Shown: positions 12,380 through 24,064 of the stretch, in pieces | Layout of the letters: every line of letters begins with the position of its first letter | Position numbering within the stretch: the stretch's first letter is position 1 | Assembly (NCBI GenBank): GCA_010909165.1 | Contig: MU008162.1 | Coordinates: forward strand, 1,922,001 to 1,986,000 | Length of the DNA stretch: 64,000 bases | Direction: 5' to 3' | From: Anthoceros angustus | Taxonomy: Eukaryota > Streptophyta > Anthocerotopsida > Anthocerotales > Anthocerotaceae | Notes under the pieces: model-generated | The model's database searches: none | The model's input: only the letters and a program-made list of their open reading frames with translations | Told to the model about the DNA's origin: nothing | Position numbers and translations under genes: made by a program

Positions 12380-12785
12380 GGATGTTGCAATTTTTGTTAC
12401 ACTTCCACATTGCAACATGTTTTGAGGGTTGGTATTAAGTTTGTTAGTTCGTCCCGCTTGGTGCAGCCATCTTAACACGAACCCGCACTCTCTTCCCACC
12501 TCCCCTTCCGGTACACCCTCTCACAAGCATTGTTAATTTCACCGCTTACATTACCGTGTTGCAATTTTATGTACCACTTCCAACTTCCAGCATGGTTTGA
12601 TGGCTTGGTGTTAAGTTGGTCCATTCTTTCTCTTCCTTCCCACCATCCTAACACAATGCTTGGTCTCTCACTTCATGTACCACTTCAAAATTGCAACACT
12701 TTATGGTGGCTTGGTGTTCAAGGTGTCCTTTTCTTATCCACTTCTCACCCCATCTTAACACAATACTTGGTCTCTCTCCTCTCAC
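12380..12785. repeat. Diverged tandem repeat of about 110 bp, three copies
   Basis: Three consecutive units share the order TTGCAA..., CCACTTC, TGGTTTGATGGCTTGGTGTT, then CATCYTAACACAATRCTTGG. They start near 12382, 12557 and 12673. They lie between the minus-strand and plus-strand frames of the DNA transposon, where a bidirectional control region would be expected. Confidence 0.55.
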
Positions 12786-12789
12786 CTCA

Positions 12790-13600
12790 CCCTCCTATTT
12801 ATTGCCCCTTATCACACCCTTTTATACTCTTTCACTTCTCCTCCTCCTTCATGACCGTGAGAAGGACCTCCCTATCACACCATTTTATACTCTTCCACTA
12901 TTCCTCTTTCAACTTGCTTGTTACAATGACCTCTCCGCCTTGGGCTGTCCTTCCTTCCTTTTACCTCCTTTGCATATACTCAATATACATATATATGTTT
13001 GTAGGTTTCAAGACATAAGTATGTGTACGCTTATATGTACACATCCATCTTATACTTCTATTATATTAGTGTATTTACATGCCTCTTTGTATACGTATAC
13101 GTACGATATAGGCATCAAGACTTGTTTATATAATAATATATATGTGCTAACCCTTACGTCACTCTACCTTATATATCTAAGTGTTTGATTTTATTGACAA
13201 TTTAAATCAAATTTTTGGACACTTCAATCCCCTCTATCCCTTGCGCCTTTGTTTCCACCGATGCAATACGAACTCCACGTGATATGGGCATATGCGTCGC
13301 GGCACCACCAACATGTGCCTCGAAGAAGCGACGCCACGCCACTTGGTGACTCTGCACCAACACCAATGGTTTCGTGGTTCCTCCACATCTTCCTACACCT
13401 ATCCAAACTCTATAACCACTTTCACACCATGCATTTGCCATGTCAATGCTAGGTGGGTAGACCAATTCTCTTGTTGCTAATTGACCATCACCGTCCACCC
13501 ATGCACCGACTCCATCGTCCGCAGGAAAACATCTCTCGACCATTCACATTCCTCCACAGTGCGAGGAAGAGGGTCTTTGATTTCCGGATGGTAGGTGACT
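12790..13600. other. Pyrimidine-rich and AT-rich stretch, no gene seen
   Basis: CT-rich sequence with repeated TTTTATACTCTT blocks (12825-12960), then AT-rich sequence with TATA and TACG(TA) runs to 13200. Short frames further on match nothing I know. I see no RNA gene. Confidence 0.4.
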
Positions 13601-14649
13601 CTCTGTGAGGAGCCAAGGATGGTCAGATCGAATGGGGCCCCGCGCCCTTCCCGATCATGAGCAACAAAACGAGTCCGAACTTAAGGTTAGTTTGCCTTCA
13701 ACAAGAAATGTTTATGCGGTGAAGACAATGTTGTGGCCGAATAGTCCACCCCATCCGTGGCGGATTCCATCTCATGCACACCGCACGGTGGTATTGCGGT
13801 GTGCCGCCGCCATCGACAAGCGCCCTCTCCATTCCGTGGGTGCCCATGACCCCTGTGAACTTGAACTTATATGCTCGCCATTGATGGAATCGCATCCAAA
13901 GCGAAGACACCGTGAAGGAAGGGAGATGGGGTGCAAAATCTGCCGTGGTTTGTTCCGCCAAGGAGCGATGCAGGATGACCGCAGGATCGAGTTCTTCCCA
14001 CAAGCAAATGATCCGTGGATCGAGGATGGGGATGATGACTTTGTTCACCCTCCTCTGGTGCATCCGGAACATTCCATCCCAAGCCTTTAAGTGAGACATT
14101 GATGACAACAAAGTCATGACAAGCGCATGCGACGGCAGTGTCTTTGCAAAATGTGAACTGGAGAAGGTGAGACTTTCTTAAACCGTGTTGCAACCAAATG
14201 TGCATGCAGAGGTTGACCAAGCAAGGCCTTGAGCAACGATATAGGTTCCTCACAATGTGCGGCAAAGCGAGACATTTCTTCAAAGCCTCGTACATCGGAC
14301 CCGAGTCAAACTAACAAAGAAAGAGTTTTACGCATGTTATGGGATCGGTTCCTGCTACTGCGTGAAGGCCTTCGAAGAGTATATTGTATGGGGGGCAATG
14401 ATACGAGGCGAAAGGGAGGGTCATGAGGAATGCCCGTGGGATAGTGTTCAACCAACCCAATTCATAAGTCCGTCATGCACTTGGTGCTCTAGCGTGGATG
14501 GATAATGCTTTTGCTCATGGCGAAAGACTTCAACGGGTGTATAACGCGACACCTATACAAATGGAGATATGGTCATTGTACAACAGCGGTGTCAAAGCTC
14601 GTGCAGCTTTGACGTCGCGTGGTTTTTGAAGTTATGGAAATCTAACTTC

Positions 14650-16797
14650 ACGTGAAGATTCCCAAATCCAACAGTTCTCGACCGCTCAATATGTGCAGGT
14701 TAAAGACCACCATTCGAATACAACTCGGAAGGTTGATCAAGGTAGATATCACTCTACCACTAGTACAACCCATCTACGGTGGGAGGAGTTTTCGTGTTCA
14801 TCCCATAGTTCGCCGAATGAGCTGGTATGCGGATGGTTCGGAGTGTCGGGTGGGGTGGCCGCGCCCACCTCGGATGATCGACCTGCATCAAGTTGCTCGA
14901 GTACCATGATTGAAACTCGCAGTCCTTCATGGATGGCCCCCTGGTTGTAGGTTTGATTGGTCGAGTTTGTAGGTTCGGGCCCGGGCGGCCCCGGCGCCAT
15001 CCACCTTCAAACTCGCCAACCATAATACATGACCTAGAAGGTGGACGTTTTGTAGATTTTAGATTGCGGAAGATGGTAAAGGTATGTGTGAAGAGGTGCT
15101 AGTCCACGACATCGGTTTGTTGTATGCAATGGGTTTCATGGATTCTGTCTTCGCTTGTGGTATGGAAGAAGCGTGTTTGTATGTGTGAAATTGGGAACGT
15201 GATAAACTTGGAAGCATGTGAAACTTGGAACGTGTTTGGCTGTGGACAGAAAAATATCATGCCGCGTTGGAGGCACACCGCATGCAGCTGCAGGAGGAGC
15301 GGGGAAAAATGGCAAAACACCGTGAAAAGAGTTACAGGGAACCGGATAAGTACATGCTCCTCGCTATACGGAATGGACCAAGAAGACCGAGATTCCACAC
15401 TTTCTGCGTTGGCCAAAGAATCTTGATGAGGATGTATCATGCCGTGGGTTGCATGATCCACAATTATACGTGCAGCAAGAGTGTTTTTGCACTATGCCAA
15501 TTTGAGGAACGATCACTCGACAATCGGATTATTCAAGATGTTATTCTTAATTATAAAGGAGTGCTACCCAAAGTGCTCTATTTGACAACACTTGGGAAAA
15601 CAAGAACCATTGTTTGCGTATTTGAACATGCTAGTTGATATGGGAACTTTTCGGAAGGTGAAGGTTGGGTTCCTCCTTGTTGGGCACACTCACGACCAAA
15701 TCGACGGATGTTCTCTTGCTTTTCCAAAAGCTTGAAGCACAAGGAGGCACACACTCTTCCGCGTTGGCCGACATCTTGGTTCATGCATACGCCTACCGGA
15801 GATCAAAGTTTTGCGAGGTCCGGACTTAGGTCATATGTATGGCCGATTAGACAAGGCGATGGTCGCCAGCATATTCATCGGCGGTGAGAAAATTGAACAA
15901 CTTATCTTTCCAGCTTTAAAATCACCAGAAGACAAACCGACTGTAGGCTGGTGGCGATGATTAGGAGCAAGCAATATTCGACATCGATGTATTGGGAAAC
16001 CGCCGGGTTGGAGTTTTTGAAATTTGTCCCCTCAACGACATAACAACTGTCGGCCCTCCGGCTCGAGACAAGAAAGGGACGTCGGCAGGTTATCTCCAAG
16101 GAGGAGCACATTTGAGAGCGGGTGCAGCTGCGCCATATGTGAGGACAATATGGATGGTGGGAAGCATTGGGTGGACCAAGAAGAAATCGCAATAATCGTG
16201 GAGAACAATATTGGGCTCGCACTAGAAGTGCCGTGGAAATGGTTCTCTCGCGGGAATCGGCGACAACACTCCAAGTTCCCATGAAGCTATCCTAGAGAGG
16301 CGTTGCTAAGAGAACTCCCCAACGGATATGTACTTGGGGCCTTACCAACTGGGAAGGCGGCAGAAATGGCACGTTGCATGGAGATGTAAAAGACATAAAG
16401 GAAGGATGTTCATCGCGGTACTTGTACCGATACGCATAATCGGCCTTTCTGGGTTGGAAAAGTTAATCAGGTGAGGTTGGATGTGGAAGAGCCTCATTTC
16501 CTGGTTCACTGGTTCAGGACTGAGCACACAGATGCATATGAAGGCAGATACGTGGAAGAATATGTGATTCGAGTCCCATCCACTGAGACAGCTGGGATTG
16601 GAAGGAAAAAGGGTGGGAAGGCAAATTTCCCGAAGAATGTTCAAGAAGTCTTCATCAATAAAACTGTCATCCTGTATTATGGGTTCAGTTTGAATTCCCG
16701 TAAACATCTCTATTCCATTGACAAAAAAGCGATCAGGGATAAGTTGAATGAATTGCGGGGCTTCATCGAGCCAGCCAAAGTGCACCAGAAGAAGTAG
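14650..16797 (+). pseudogene. DUF7869-like transposon-encoded protein, frameshifted
   Basis: Plus-strand frames 15225-15638 and 16471-16797 and the sequence between them carry motifs in a fixed order. First is AALEAHRMQLQEER, then a DGMDQ-type block (visible as YGMDQE in the 15124-15426 frame), then FAYLNMLVDMGTFRKVKVGF, then LLVGHTHDQID near 15675. These are hallmarks, from memory, of the repeat-associated family now called DUF7869, found in many eukaryotes; its Asp and His positions make a nuclease or transposase role plausible but unproven. The C-terminal 108 residues (16471-16797, VHWFRTEHTDAYEGRYVEEY to EPAKVHQKK) are intact. At least three frameshifts break the core. Upstream sequence to about 13.6 kb is probably the N-terminal part but is not recognisable. 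Lying inside the TIR element, it is the best transposase candidate. Confidence 0.55.
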
Positions 16798-19700
16798 CGA
16801 AGGCGGTGAGGACATCGGGCCCTTGGACATGGAAGGTGTCAATTCGGGAGATGAGTGAAAAGATGTATGAAGTGGAGGCAAACGGTGGACATCGGTGAAC
16901 AAGAGGGTTTACTCGACGGTGTGTGAAGTGTTAGGGTCAAAGTGGGAGCTCGCGTTAGTGATAGGGAATGACCTGGTGCTATCATTCGGTGGGGAAGTTG
17001 AAGAAGTAGGAGTCACTTCCCCTGGCCGTAGGTTGCAGTGTCGGCGACATGGACAAATGGCAGGGCGCCGGTGGGCCGGCGCCCTGCCATTTTTCACCAT
17101 CCTCTAGTAGCATGGAAACCGTTTTCCGCACCCGTCCTGCGTATTGTACATTTTGTTCGTTATATATAACCCATCCGTACGCATGCCTAAATCCTACATC
17201 GTGGAAACCCGATAGTTGGCGCCCGGCCCACGGCCTGCCTTCTTGCCAAAACAAAAGACTATGGGTTCGGGCGACGGTTCGGAAAGAAGCACCATTCTTT
17301 ACCAATGATGATGTGAAGATTGCTGCAATGTCTTCAAAAGACCTTGTTTATTTAGGCATGCCTCATCAACCCCGTTCCCTTTTAGTCCTTAGGGTACTTA
17401 TGGTAAGCAAGCATGGGTCGTATGCCAAATTCGATGGCGAACTCGCCCTAACCCTTTGTGTGATGGAACCGGACGTCAATTTCATCCCTTATCGACCCTT
17501 ATTTTCAGGCCTTTTGGGATGTTGCCCAAAGCGGTGAATCGACCCATCCCAAACCCCTTCCGACGATATTTGGATGAAAACCCCTTTATATTAACCCCTT
17601 CCAAGATTAGCATGTTCAATCTAGATCTATCTCTAACGTCTTTGGTGGCTAGCTGGGGCTTACAGATAATGAGATCATGGCAGGGAAGGCATTACCACAA
17701 AGCTTGAGAAACCACTTGGGAAGGTGATTAATGCATCATCCACTCTTCCTTCTTGGTTTCATGCTCTCCATGGCTATGACTAATGTGGACACATGTCCAG
17801 GATGCCGATCTGCGACCCTTTTCAGAGCTCTAGACACATAGTGATGGCGGCACCAAAGTCAAGCAACACTTTGGCACAGCTAACCTAACTTCCAGCAGTT
17901 GGCACATGGGTCAGGAAGCACTTCCTCATCTCCTTATATTCCTTCTTCTCCTCCTCCGTTGGAATTTTGAAGTTGGCTTCTTCTCTGATGCGTTGGCTGC
18001 CTTGCTCCACTTAGGCTTGGAAGGTCTTGCAGATGAGAGGTGCTTGTACTTGTTTGTACTATAGTTGATTGGCGCCTTTATCACCTTGACCAGAGTTGCG
18101 GGTTGGTTTGATTCACATCTGCCCTCATTTCAAATTTCAGTCCATCAATGAACTTTTTGACCTTCTGCTCCTCGTCCAACCTTGGCATGTCAAGTGTGAG
18201 TTATAGAAACTTGTCACGGTACTCTTGTACAGTGCCTTGCTAGAATATCTTCTTGAACTGCTGGTACAAATCCTTGCGATGATTCACTGTTAGGAATTGT
18301 TCCAAGAAAAGATCGGCTAGGAGTTGAATGAATTAGGGCTTCATCGAGCCACCAGCCAAAGTGCACCGAAAAGATAAGACGGTGAGGACATCGGGCCCTT
18401 GGACATGGAAGGTGTCAATTCGGGAGATGAGTGAAAAGATGTATGAAGTGGAGGCAAACATGGACATCTAGACAAGAGGGTTTACTCTCGACCGTCAAGT
18501 GTGTGACCGCCAAGTGTTAGGCTCAAAGTGGGAGCTCGCGTTAGTGATAGGGAATCACTGGTGCTATCATTCGTGATCGGAAGTTGAAGAAGTTGGAGTC
18601 ACTTCCCGGCCGTAGGTGAGCCCATGATGGCGGGCCGGGCGCCGCCCCGCCATTTTTCACCATCCTTAGTAGCATGGAAACCGCTTTTCCGCACCCCGCG
18701 TATTGTACATTTTGTTCGCAAATCAGATATAACCCATCCGACGCATGCCTAAATCCTACATCGTGGAAACGATAGTTGAAGGCGCCGCCCACCGGCGCCG
18801 AGGCCCCTTCTTGCCAAAACAAAAGACTATGGGTTCGACGGACGGTTCGGAAAGAAGCACCATTCTTTACCAATGATGATGTGAAGATTGCCTCGCAATG
18901 TCTTCAAAAGACCTTGTTTATTTAGATCTGCCTCATCAACCCCGTTCCCTTTTAGTCCTTCCGGGTACTTATGGTAAGCAAGCATGGGTCGTATTATGCC
19001 AAATTCTGATGGCCGAACTACGCCCCTAACCCTTTGTGTGATGGAGACACTGCTCCGGACGTCAATTTCATCCCTTATCGACCCTTATTTTCAGGCCTTT
19101 TTGGAGCGATGTTGCCCAAAGCAGCAGAATGCGACCCATCCCAAACCCCCTTCCGACGATATTTGGATGAAAACCCCCTTACTGTATATTAACCCCCTTC
19201 CAAGATTAGCATGTTCAATCTAGATCTATCTCTAACGTGCTGGTGTGCTTGGCTAGCCAGGGCTTACCGATAATGAGATCATGGCAAAGGGAAGGCATTA
19301 CAGTCAGCTTGAAAGCTTCAGCAAAACCACTTGGGAAGGTGATTAATGCATCCGTCCACTCTTCCTTGCTGGTTTCATGCTCTCCCATGGCTATGACTAA
19401 TGTGGACACATGTCCAGATGCACAGATCTGCAGGCCAGCCTTTTCAACAGTAGCTCTAGACACATAGTGATGGCTGGCACCAAAGTCAAGCAACACTTTG
19501 GCACAGGCACCAGCTAACCTAACTTCCAGCTTGATTGGCACATGGGTCAGGAAGCACTTCCTCATCTCCTTATATTCCTTCTTCTCCTCCTCCGTTGGAA
19601 TTTTGAAGTTGGCTTCTTCTCTGATGCGTTGGCTGCCTTGCTCCACTTAGGCTTGGAAGGTCTTGCAGATGAGAGGTGCTTGTACTTGTTTGTACTATAG

Positions 19701-19966
19701 TTGATTGGCGCCTTTATCACCTTGACCAGAGTTGCGGGTTGGTTTGATTCACATCTGCCCTCATTTCAAATTTCAGTCCATCAATGAACTTTTTGACCTT
19801 CTGCTCCTCGTCCAACCTTGGCATGTCAAGTGTGAGTTATAGAAACTTGTCACCAGCATTTTGCCTTGCTAGAATATCTTCTTGAACTGCTGGTACAAAT
19901 CCTTGCGATGATTCACTGTTAGGAATTGTTCCAAGAAAAGCTGCCTGAAGATCGGCTAGGAGTTGA
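16743..19966. repeat. Direct tandem duplication, pair 2 (16743-18321 / 18322-19966)
   Basis: Each copy runs from the C-terminal end of the DUF7869-like frame, through the right end of the TIR element, into Gypsy protease and gag. Differences are almost all short gaps. Copy 1 has the intact C-terminal frame at its left end but a broken protease. Copy 2 has that frame broken and the protease intact. The junction near 18321 rejoins sequence inside the transposon. Confidence 0.85.
19215..19646 (-). pseudogene. Gypsy aspartic protease domain
   Basis: A 143-residue frame with VLLDFGASHHYVSRATVEKA, GHVSTLVIAMG and HDLIIGKPWLAKH, the core of Ty3/Gypsy retropepsins of the plant gag-pol type (compare DSGATHNF...LG..WL). 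The catalytic triad Asp-Ser/Thr-Gly reads Asp-Phe-Gly, so the protease should be inactive. The frame ends at the insertion point of the TIR transposon. A broken second copy lies at 17640-18060. Confidence 0.75.
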
Positions 19967-20760
19967 TTGGGGACTCCATACCAAGGTCGACTTGCCTCTC
20001 TTGTTGTCGCCACCATCAGTAGGCATATCCCTCCATTGACATCACACAGAATTGAATCTTCTGTAAGTCATCTTTATCAGAAGCAAGAAGGTATTTGTCA
20101 AGCTTGTCTAACCAATCGCGCACGCTTTGAGCATCCTTCGCTCTCTCGTCAAATGTTGTGGTCTTGACTTTTCATTGCAGTTCCTTGTCGAGCTGGGGCT
20201 TCGGTTTGAACATGTATTCTTCTCTTCCCTGCACTTCTCCACCCAATTTCCCTCGTCGATGTTCCCAGTGCTTGCACCTCATCAATTGTAAGAGTCTCAC
20301 CATTGCCTTAATGTCTTTGTTATCTTCTTCTCCAGGTTGAAGCTCCACTACAAGTTTCTTCAGCTCTTCGTCCTCCAAGCTCAACTCCCGCTCACCTGGA
20401 ACTAACGGGTATAGTCTCTCTCCTTCTCCTTGGATTTGGTGCCCCAAAAATTGTGCCGACTAATGGTGTAGAGACCTGAGTCCCTTTCACATATGGCACA
20501 TGTATGGGCGTCACTACATCTGGAGATGGGGATTGGTGAGCGCCTGGGGGCGTTGATTGCTCTAGCGTCTGGAGCATATGCCCTCCAGCTGCCTCTCCAG
20601 ACGGGCCTGGCCCTCCCCCACTTGAATCTCAATCTGATTGACGGCTTGCTCCACCTTCTCCATTTGTTCATCTTGATGGAGTATGGATGAGTGTAGTTCG
20701 TCGCAAGTACGCTTGACATCGGCTATCCTTTCCTCAAATTATCACCAAGCTCCATCCCGG
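19650..20760 (-). pseudogene. Gypsy gag remnant
   Basis: Minus-strand frames upstream of the protease. They include a segment with DWLDKLDKYLLASDKDDLQK and a Trp-Trp pair typical of plant Gypsy gag (about 19980-20170), an acidic linker ending FKPKPQLDKELQ (20172-20447), and an N-terminal coiled-coil-like part with MEKVEQAVNQIEIQVGEGQA (about 20560-20700). Several stops and shifts interrupt it. Order and strand match the protease and the PBS at 21525, so this is one element. Confidence 0.6.
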
Positions 20761-21520
20761 CTCGCCTTGGCTTCATGTCCAACCCGTGGTTCTATTGCAG
20801 TGCGTGCAGGTTGTCGCAGGTTGTCGGTCGAAGCCCCTCGCTTCCTTGGTCGTCCGCGTTGCCGCACCACTAGCTCGGAGGTGTAATCGACGGGCGCATT
20901 CGCAGTGTTCGAATCTGCACCAACCTAGTGAGATTCTGTTTCTACCCGGACCCCATGCCGGCGTGAGATTTCTTGGCGCTTGCGATGATCAACCGTTGCT
21001 TGTCCGAGCGCTTGGATGTCGGTCAGGCGGCCCTCTGCTGGGTGATGGGATTGTTGTCGTGCTCAGCAATGCACCCGCTCCCCGATCCCTTCCAAAGGGT
21101 GGTCTTCGTCACTCGCGCTCGAGATCACCCTGTCAACCTCCTCAGGTTCGATGCAATCACTCATGTTGTCTACTTGCTTGGGAAGATCACTGGATTTTGG
21201 GTTGATTACTTCCTAGAAGTCTCCGGCACTGATTAGCGGTTGCGATCCAACACCCTCAATGTAGGGTAATCCTCAATCTCTCAACTGATCTCCTTTGGCG
21301 AAGCTGGTCCACAGGGTGTGGAAACAAAGTTGGAATTGGCAAGCCCGAAAGGCAAGATTTCGGCACTCACGACCTTTTTCTGTGCTTCCTCCCTTCTAAT
21401 CAATCCCCGTCACTGGCTGGGCTTTGCAACAGATTGTTGCTTCCACATTTTGGCACGTCGCAGTTGAGCCTACCCAGATTCTGCCTACCTGTCGCGATCC
21501 TGGATCAAGAGTGGCTAGCA
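20761..21520 (-). other. Gypsy leader region, no gene seen
   Basis: Sequence between the gag start and the primer-binding site. Open frames on the plus strand (20786-21205) have no recognisable content. It is likely untranslated leader of the Gypsy element. Confidence 0.4.
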
Positions 21521-21524
21521 CAGA

Positions 21525-21538
21525 TGGCTCTGATACTA
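21525..21538 (-). promoter_or_regulatory. Gypsy primer-binding site (initiator-Met tRNA)
   Basis: The minus strand reads TAGTATCAGAGCCA, one base from the canonical TGGTATCAGAGC complement of initiator-Met tRNA. This places the 5' LTR immediately to the right (from about 21540) and fits the minus orientation of gag and protease. Confidence 0.65.
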
Positions 21539-21539
21539 A

Positions 21540-22770
21540 AGATGCTGCAACGCGGCTTAGTTCTCAGCTTCAGGAAAATGGACAGGTTGGTTTTCGTGGT
21601 CTGTGGTACATATATATGACATGGGGGCAGGCCAAGAAGGCCACATGCCCATTTGACCGCCTATTCTTGGACTTCTATTCCAAATGTTCGGGTTTACTAT
21701 GGTCAGTTGAAGTTAATTTTGTTTTATACTTTTTACCCATTATAAATGGCTATTTGTCCTATTTATATGTACAGTCCACCCCCCCTAATTGGGACTGGTT
21801 CGGAGTGCCTTTAGAGGTCCCATTAAGGGAAGTGTCCCGATTGTACTTTTCCTATTTAAAAATAATAAAAAAGTTATAAACTTTAAAAAAAATCGAAAAA
21901 TACTCAAAAAAAAGAAAATTTAAATTTTGATTGATAGGTTTCACTAAAATTAATTTTTACCAGTTCTTTATACAGTTGTTTGAAAGCTAGCACTCTCTCT
22001 AAGCAGCATAAAAAAACCTCTACCTATCATAAAGGAAAAAGCTTAGCTTAAGAGTCTTCAATCACACCTAAAAGTCTATTGTGCTCTCAAATAATGGATT
22101 CTTTTTCTTTCTTTTTTAAATTTTTAGTAAAAATTAGAAATCCCATTTAGGAGGTGAAACTAACATGAATGTATGTTTCAAAAGGTCCCAATTACCATTT
22201 AGGGAAAAGTCCCATTTATTACATTGTAAACTAAAGGGAGTAGGATGGGAGGTCCCATTTAGAGAGGAATCCCATTTATAGAATTCCCAATTAGGGGGGG
22301 GCGACTGTAATTAGCTTATTTATCTGTAATTAGCCTATTAATCCTATTTATCAGCTGATTGTACATACGAATATACGGATACCTCATAGGATTCCCGCTA
22401 CGTGGCCGTATATGACTATGGTGGCTTTGGCTTTGAGGCTGTTCCTTGTGGATGATGTGAGTGTCAGATGTGAGTGGCCAGCTCTATGTCGCTTGTTTCA
22501 AAATGCCTTAACGAAATTTGATCTTCGTGAGCTTCAAAAACTGTTGTTTTTTTTAGTTGATTAGACCACGTATTCACTCCTACTTAATTTAGAAGAGCCT
22601 GAAAGATTTTACAGTAGAAGAGATGACCAAGCATGAGGCCTTGGAGACCCTTACAATTCCATTGGGGCTGAGATCATATATCTGGCAACCCCTAACCTAA
22701 GGGCCTCTTAAAACCAATCTTTTATTGCGAGCGAGACAGCAGAGATCATATATGAGGCGATCCCGAGGTC
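21540..22770 (-). mobile_element. Probable Gypsy 5' LTR, interrupted by a MITE
   Basis: Non-coding sequence between the PBS and the outer end of the palindrome. It has no gene. Its right boundary is not defined because no second LTR is in the window. A MITE occupies 21772-22307. Confidence 0.4.
21772..22307. mobile_element. Mariner-like MITE, 536 bp
   Basis: Termini CAGTCCACCCCCCCTAATTG on the left and the near-perfect reverse complement (ending CAATTAGGGGGGGGCGACTG) on the right, each flanked by TA at 21770-21771 and 22308-22309. A CAGT start with a TA duplication is typical of Tc1/mariner-derived elements. The inside is AT-rich, non-coding and has several subterminal TCCCATTTA repeats. Confidence 0.8.
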
Positions 22771-24059
22771 TTACCTTCGCAAGGACAAGCTTCCCCATTT
22801 CACTACATCCTACACTACTTTTAGCCTGCCTAACAAAACCATGTGTATTTTCTACTGTTTGTATTGTATTAGTTAAATATTTTTTATCCATAAGTAACTA
22901 AAACTTTACTACATAAATTGATAAGTTGAGCATGGTCCGACAAGCGAAACTAGTGGTTTCTTGACCACCATCATATTTCACAAAATAAGTTTAAATCATA
23001 TACAATTTATTGAATAAGTAGAGATGGTTGAACCAATTAACCAGCAAGTAAGAATCACCTTGTGAATTCACTGGAAATCAAGGTAATATTTTTTGTACTC
23101 ATGAATATTACATAAAATTTAGTTACCAAATATGATATATTTAATTATCTTGTGTCATATGATAAATATGCGGTTAGGATTTGAAATTTGTTAGGAGATA
23201 AAATCTTGAAAAATACTTGTTGTACCGTCTTTCTTTGAATTCTTGTCTATGTGATAACATGCGACTCAAGTTGCATTAGCTGAACTATTTCATAGTAGAC
23301 TCCAATAAATTTCTTCTTCACCTTATAGTGATCCAGAAAGGCCTATTTTGATCATCTGTCTCACATGGAACTGCAATCATATGGCCTCGTCCGATGTAGC
23401 CATATATCAACACTGTGGTTAAAGAATGAATTGGTTTAACTCCCCTAAAGGACCAATGTCGAAGACAATCAGTGTATACATTGAGAATAATGTGTTCAAC
23501 TATGAAACTATGATAATGCAGTTGGTTACTCATGCAATTTGATGCATTAATCTTCTTTAATGTAGTATGGAGGAGCAATCATCATTATTGAGGTAGTATG
23601 GAGGAGCAATCATCATTATTGAGGTAGTATGGAGGAGCAATCATCATTATTGAGGTAGTATGGAGGAGCAATCATCATTATTGAGGTAGTATGGAGGAGC
23701 AATCATCATTATTGAGGTAGTATGGAGGAGCAATCATCATTATTGAGGTAGTATGGAGGAGCAATCATCATTATTGAGGTAGTATGGAGGAGCAATCATC
23801 ATTATTGAGGTAGGTAGTATGGAGGGGTACATATCTAAGAGTTCAAAATCTAGGAGTTTGAGGCCCATTTTAATGGGGCCAACTTCCCTCGTTGAAGAAT
23901 CCTTTTGAGTTGAGACTAATATTGAATGATTTTGTCAAGGCAATGCTCTGCCTTCTCCTTTTTCCGCTAACTATGCACTTGCAACATAAAGATATATTCA
24001 TTTATGTTACAAGGCATAGGCTAAGGGACCTGTATGTAATAATCAGAGATAGGTAATCC
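22771..24059. repeat. Palindrome, left arm, outer part
   Basis: Reverse-complement homolog of about 57480-58660. For example TTCGCAAGGACAAGCTT...CACTACATCCTA at 22776 matches the inverted sequence at 58610-58660. Divergence is visibly higher here (roughly 15% with indels by eye) than near RPL12. No gene. It is cut off at 24060 by the Copia insertion and resumes at 43957. Confidence 0.9.
23560..23826. repeat. 31-bp minisatellite, nine copies
   Basis: Tandem unit starting ATTGAGGTAGTATGGAGGAG and ending CAATCATCATT, virtually identical between copies. The corresponding place in the right arm (57725-57775) has only one to two units. There are no spacers, so it is not a CRISPR array. Confidence 0.95.
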
Positions 24060-24064
24060 CCTCT
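24060..24064. other. Target-site duplication, left (CCTCT)
   Basis: CCTCT directly precedes the left Copia LTR and is repeated at 43952-43956 directly after the right LTR. The uninterrupted right palindrome arm shows the empty site near 57480. Confidence 0.85.

Larger units (their letters stand above)
7475..19208. mobile_element. DNA transposon with perfect 23-bp terminal inverted repeats
   Basis: The left end at 7477-7499 begins ATCTTGGAAGGGGGTTAATA, and the right end at 19184-19206 is its exact reverse complement over 23 bases. Both ends are flanked by TA, the likely target duplication. The outer flanks both belong to one minus-strand Gypsy pol: protease on the right, KGNKTYIMQSEQ-type sequence on the left. 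So the element inserted into that Gypsy. A second right end at 17587-17607 and a second left end near 5838 come from tandem duplications of the element margins. The interior has a plus-strand DUF7869-like gene (15.2-16.8 kb) and unrecognised minus-strand frames (7.6-12.1 kb), diverging from a repeat-rich centre. Without the duplicated margin it is about 10.1 kb. The superfamily is not determined. Confidence 0.7.

Noticed and set aside
23560-23826. Regular 31-bp repeats resembling a CRISPR array
   Set aside because: The units are contiguous with no spacers and the host is a plant nuclear genome; it is a minisatellite.
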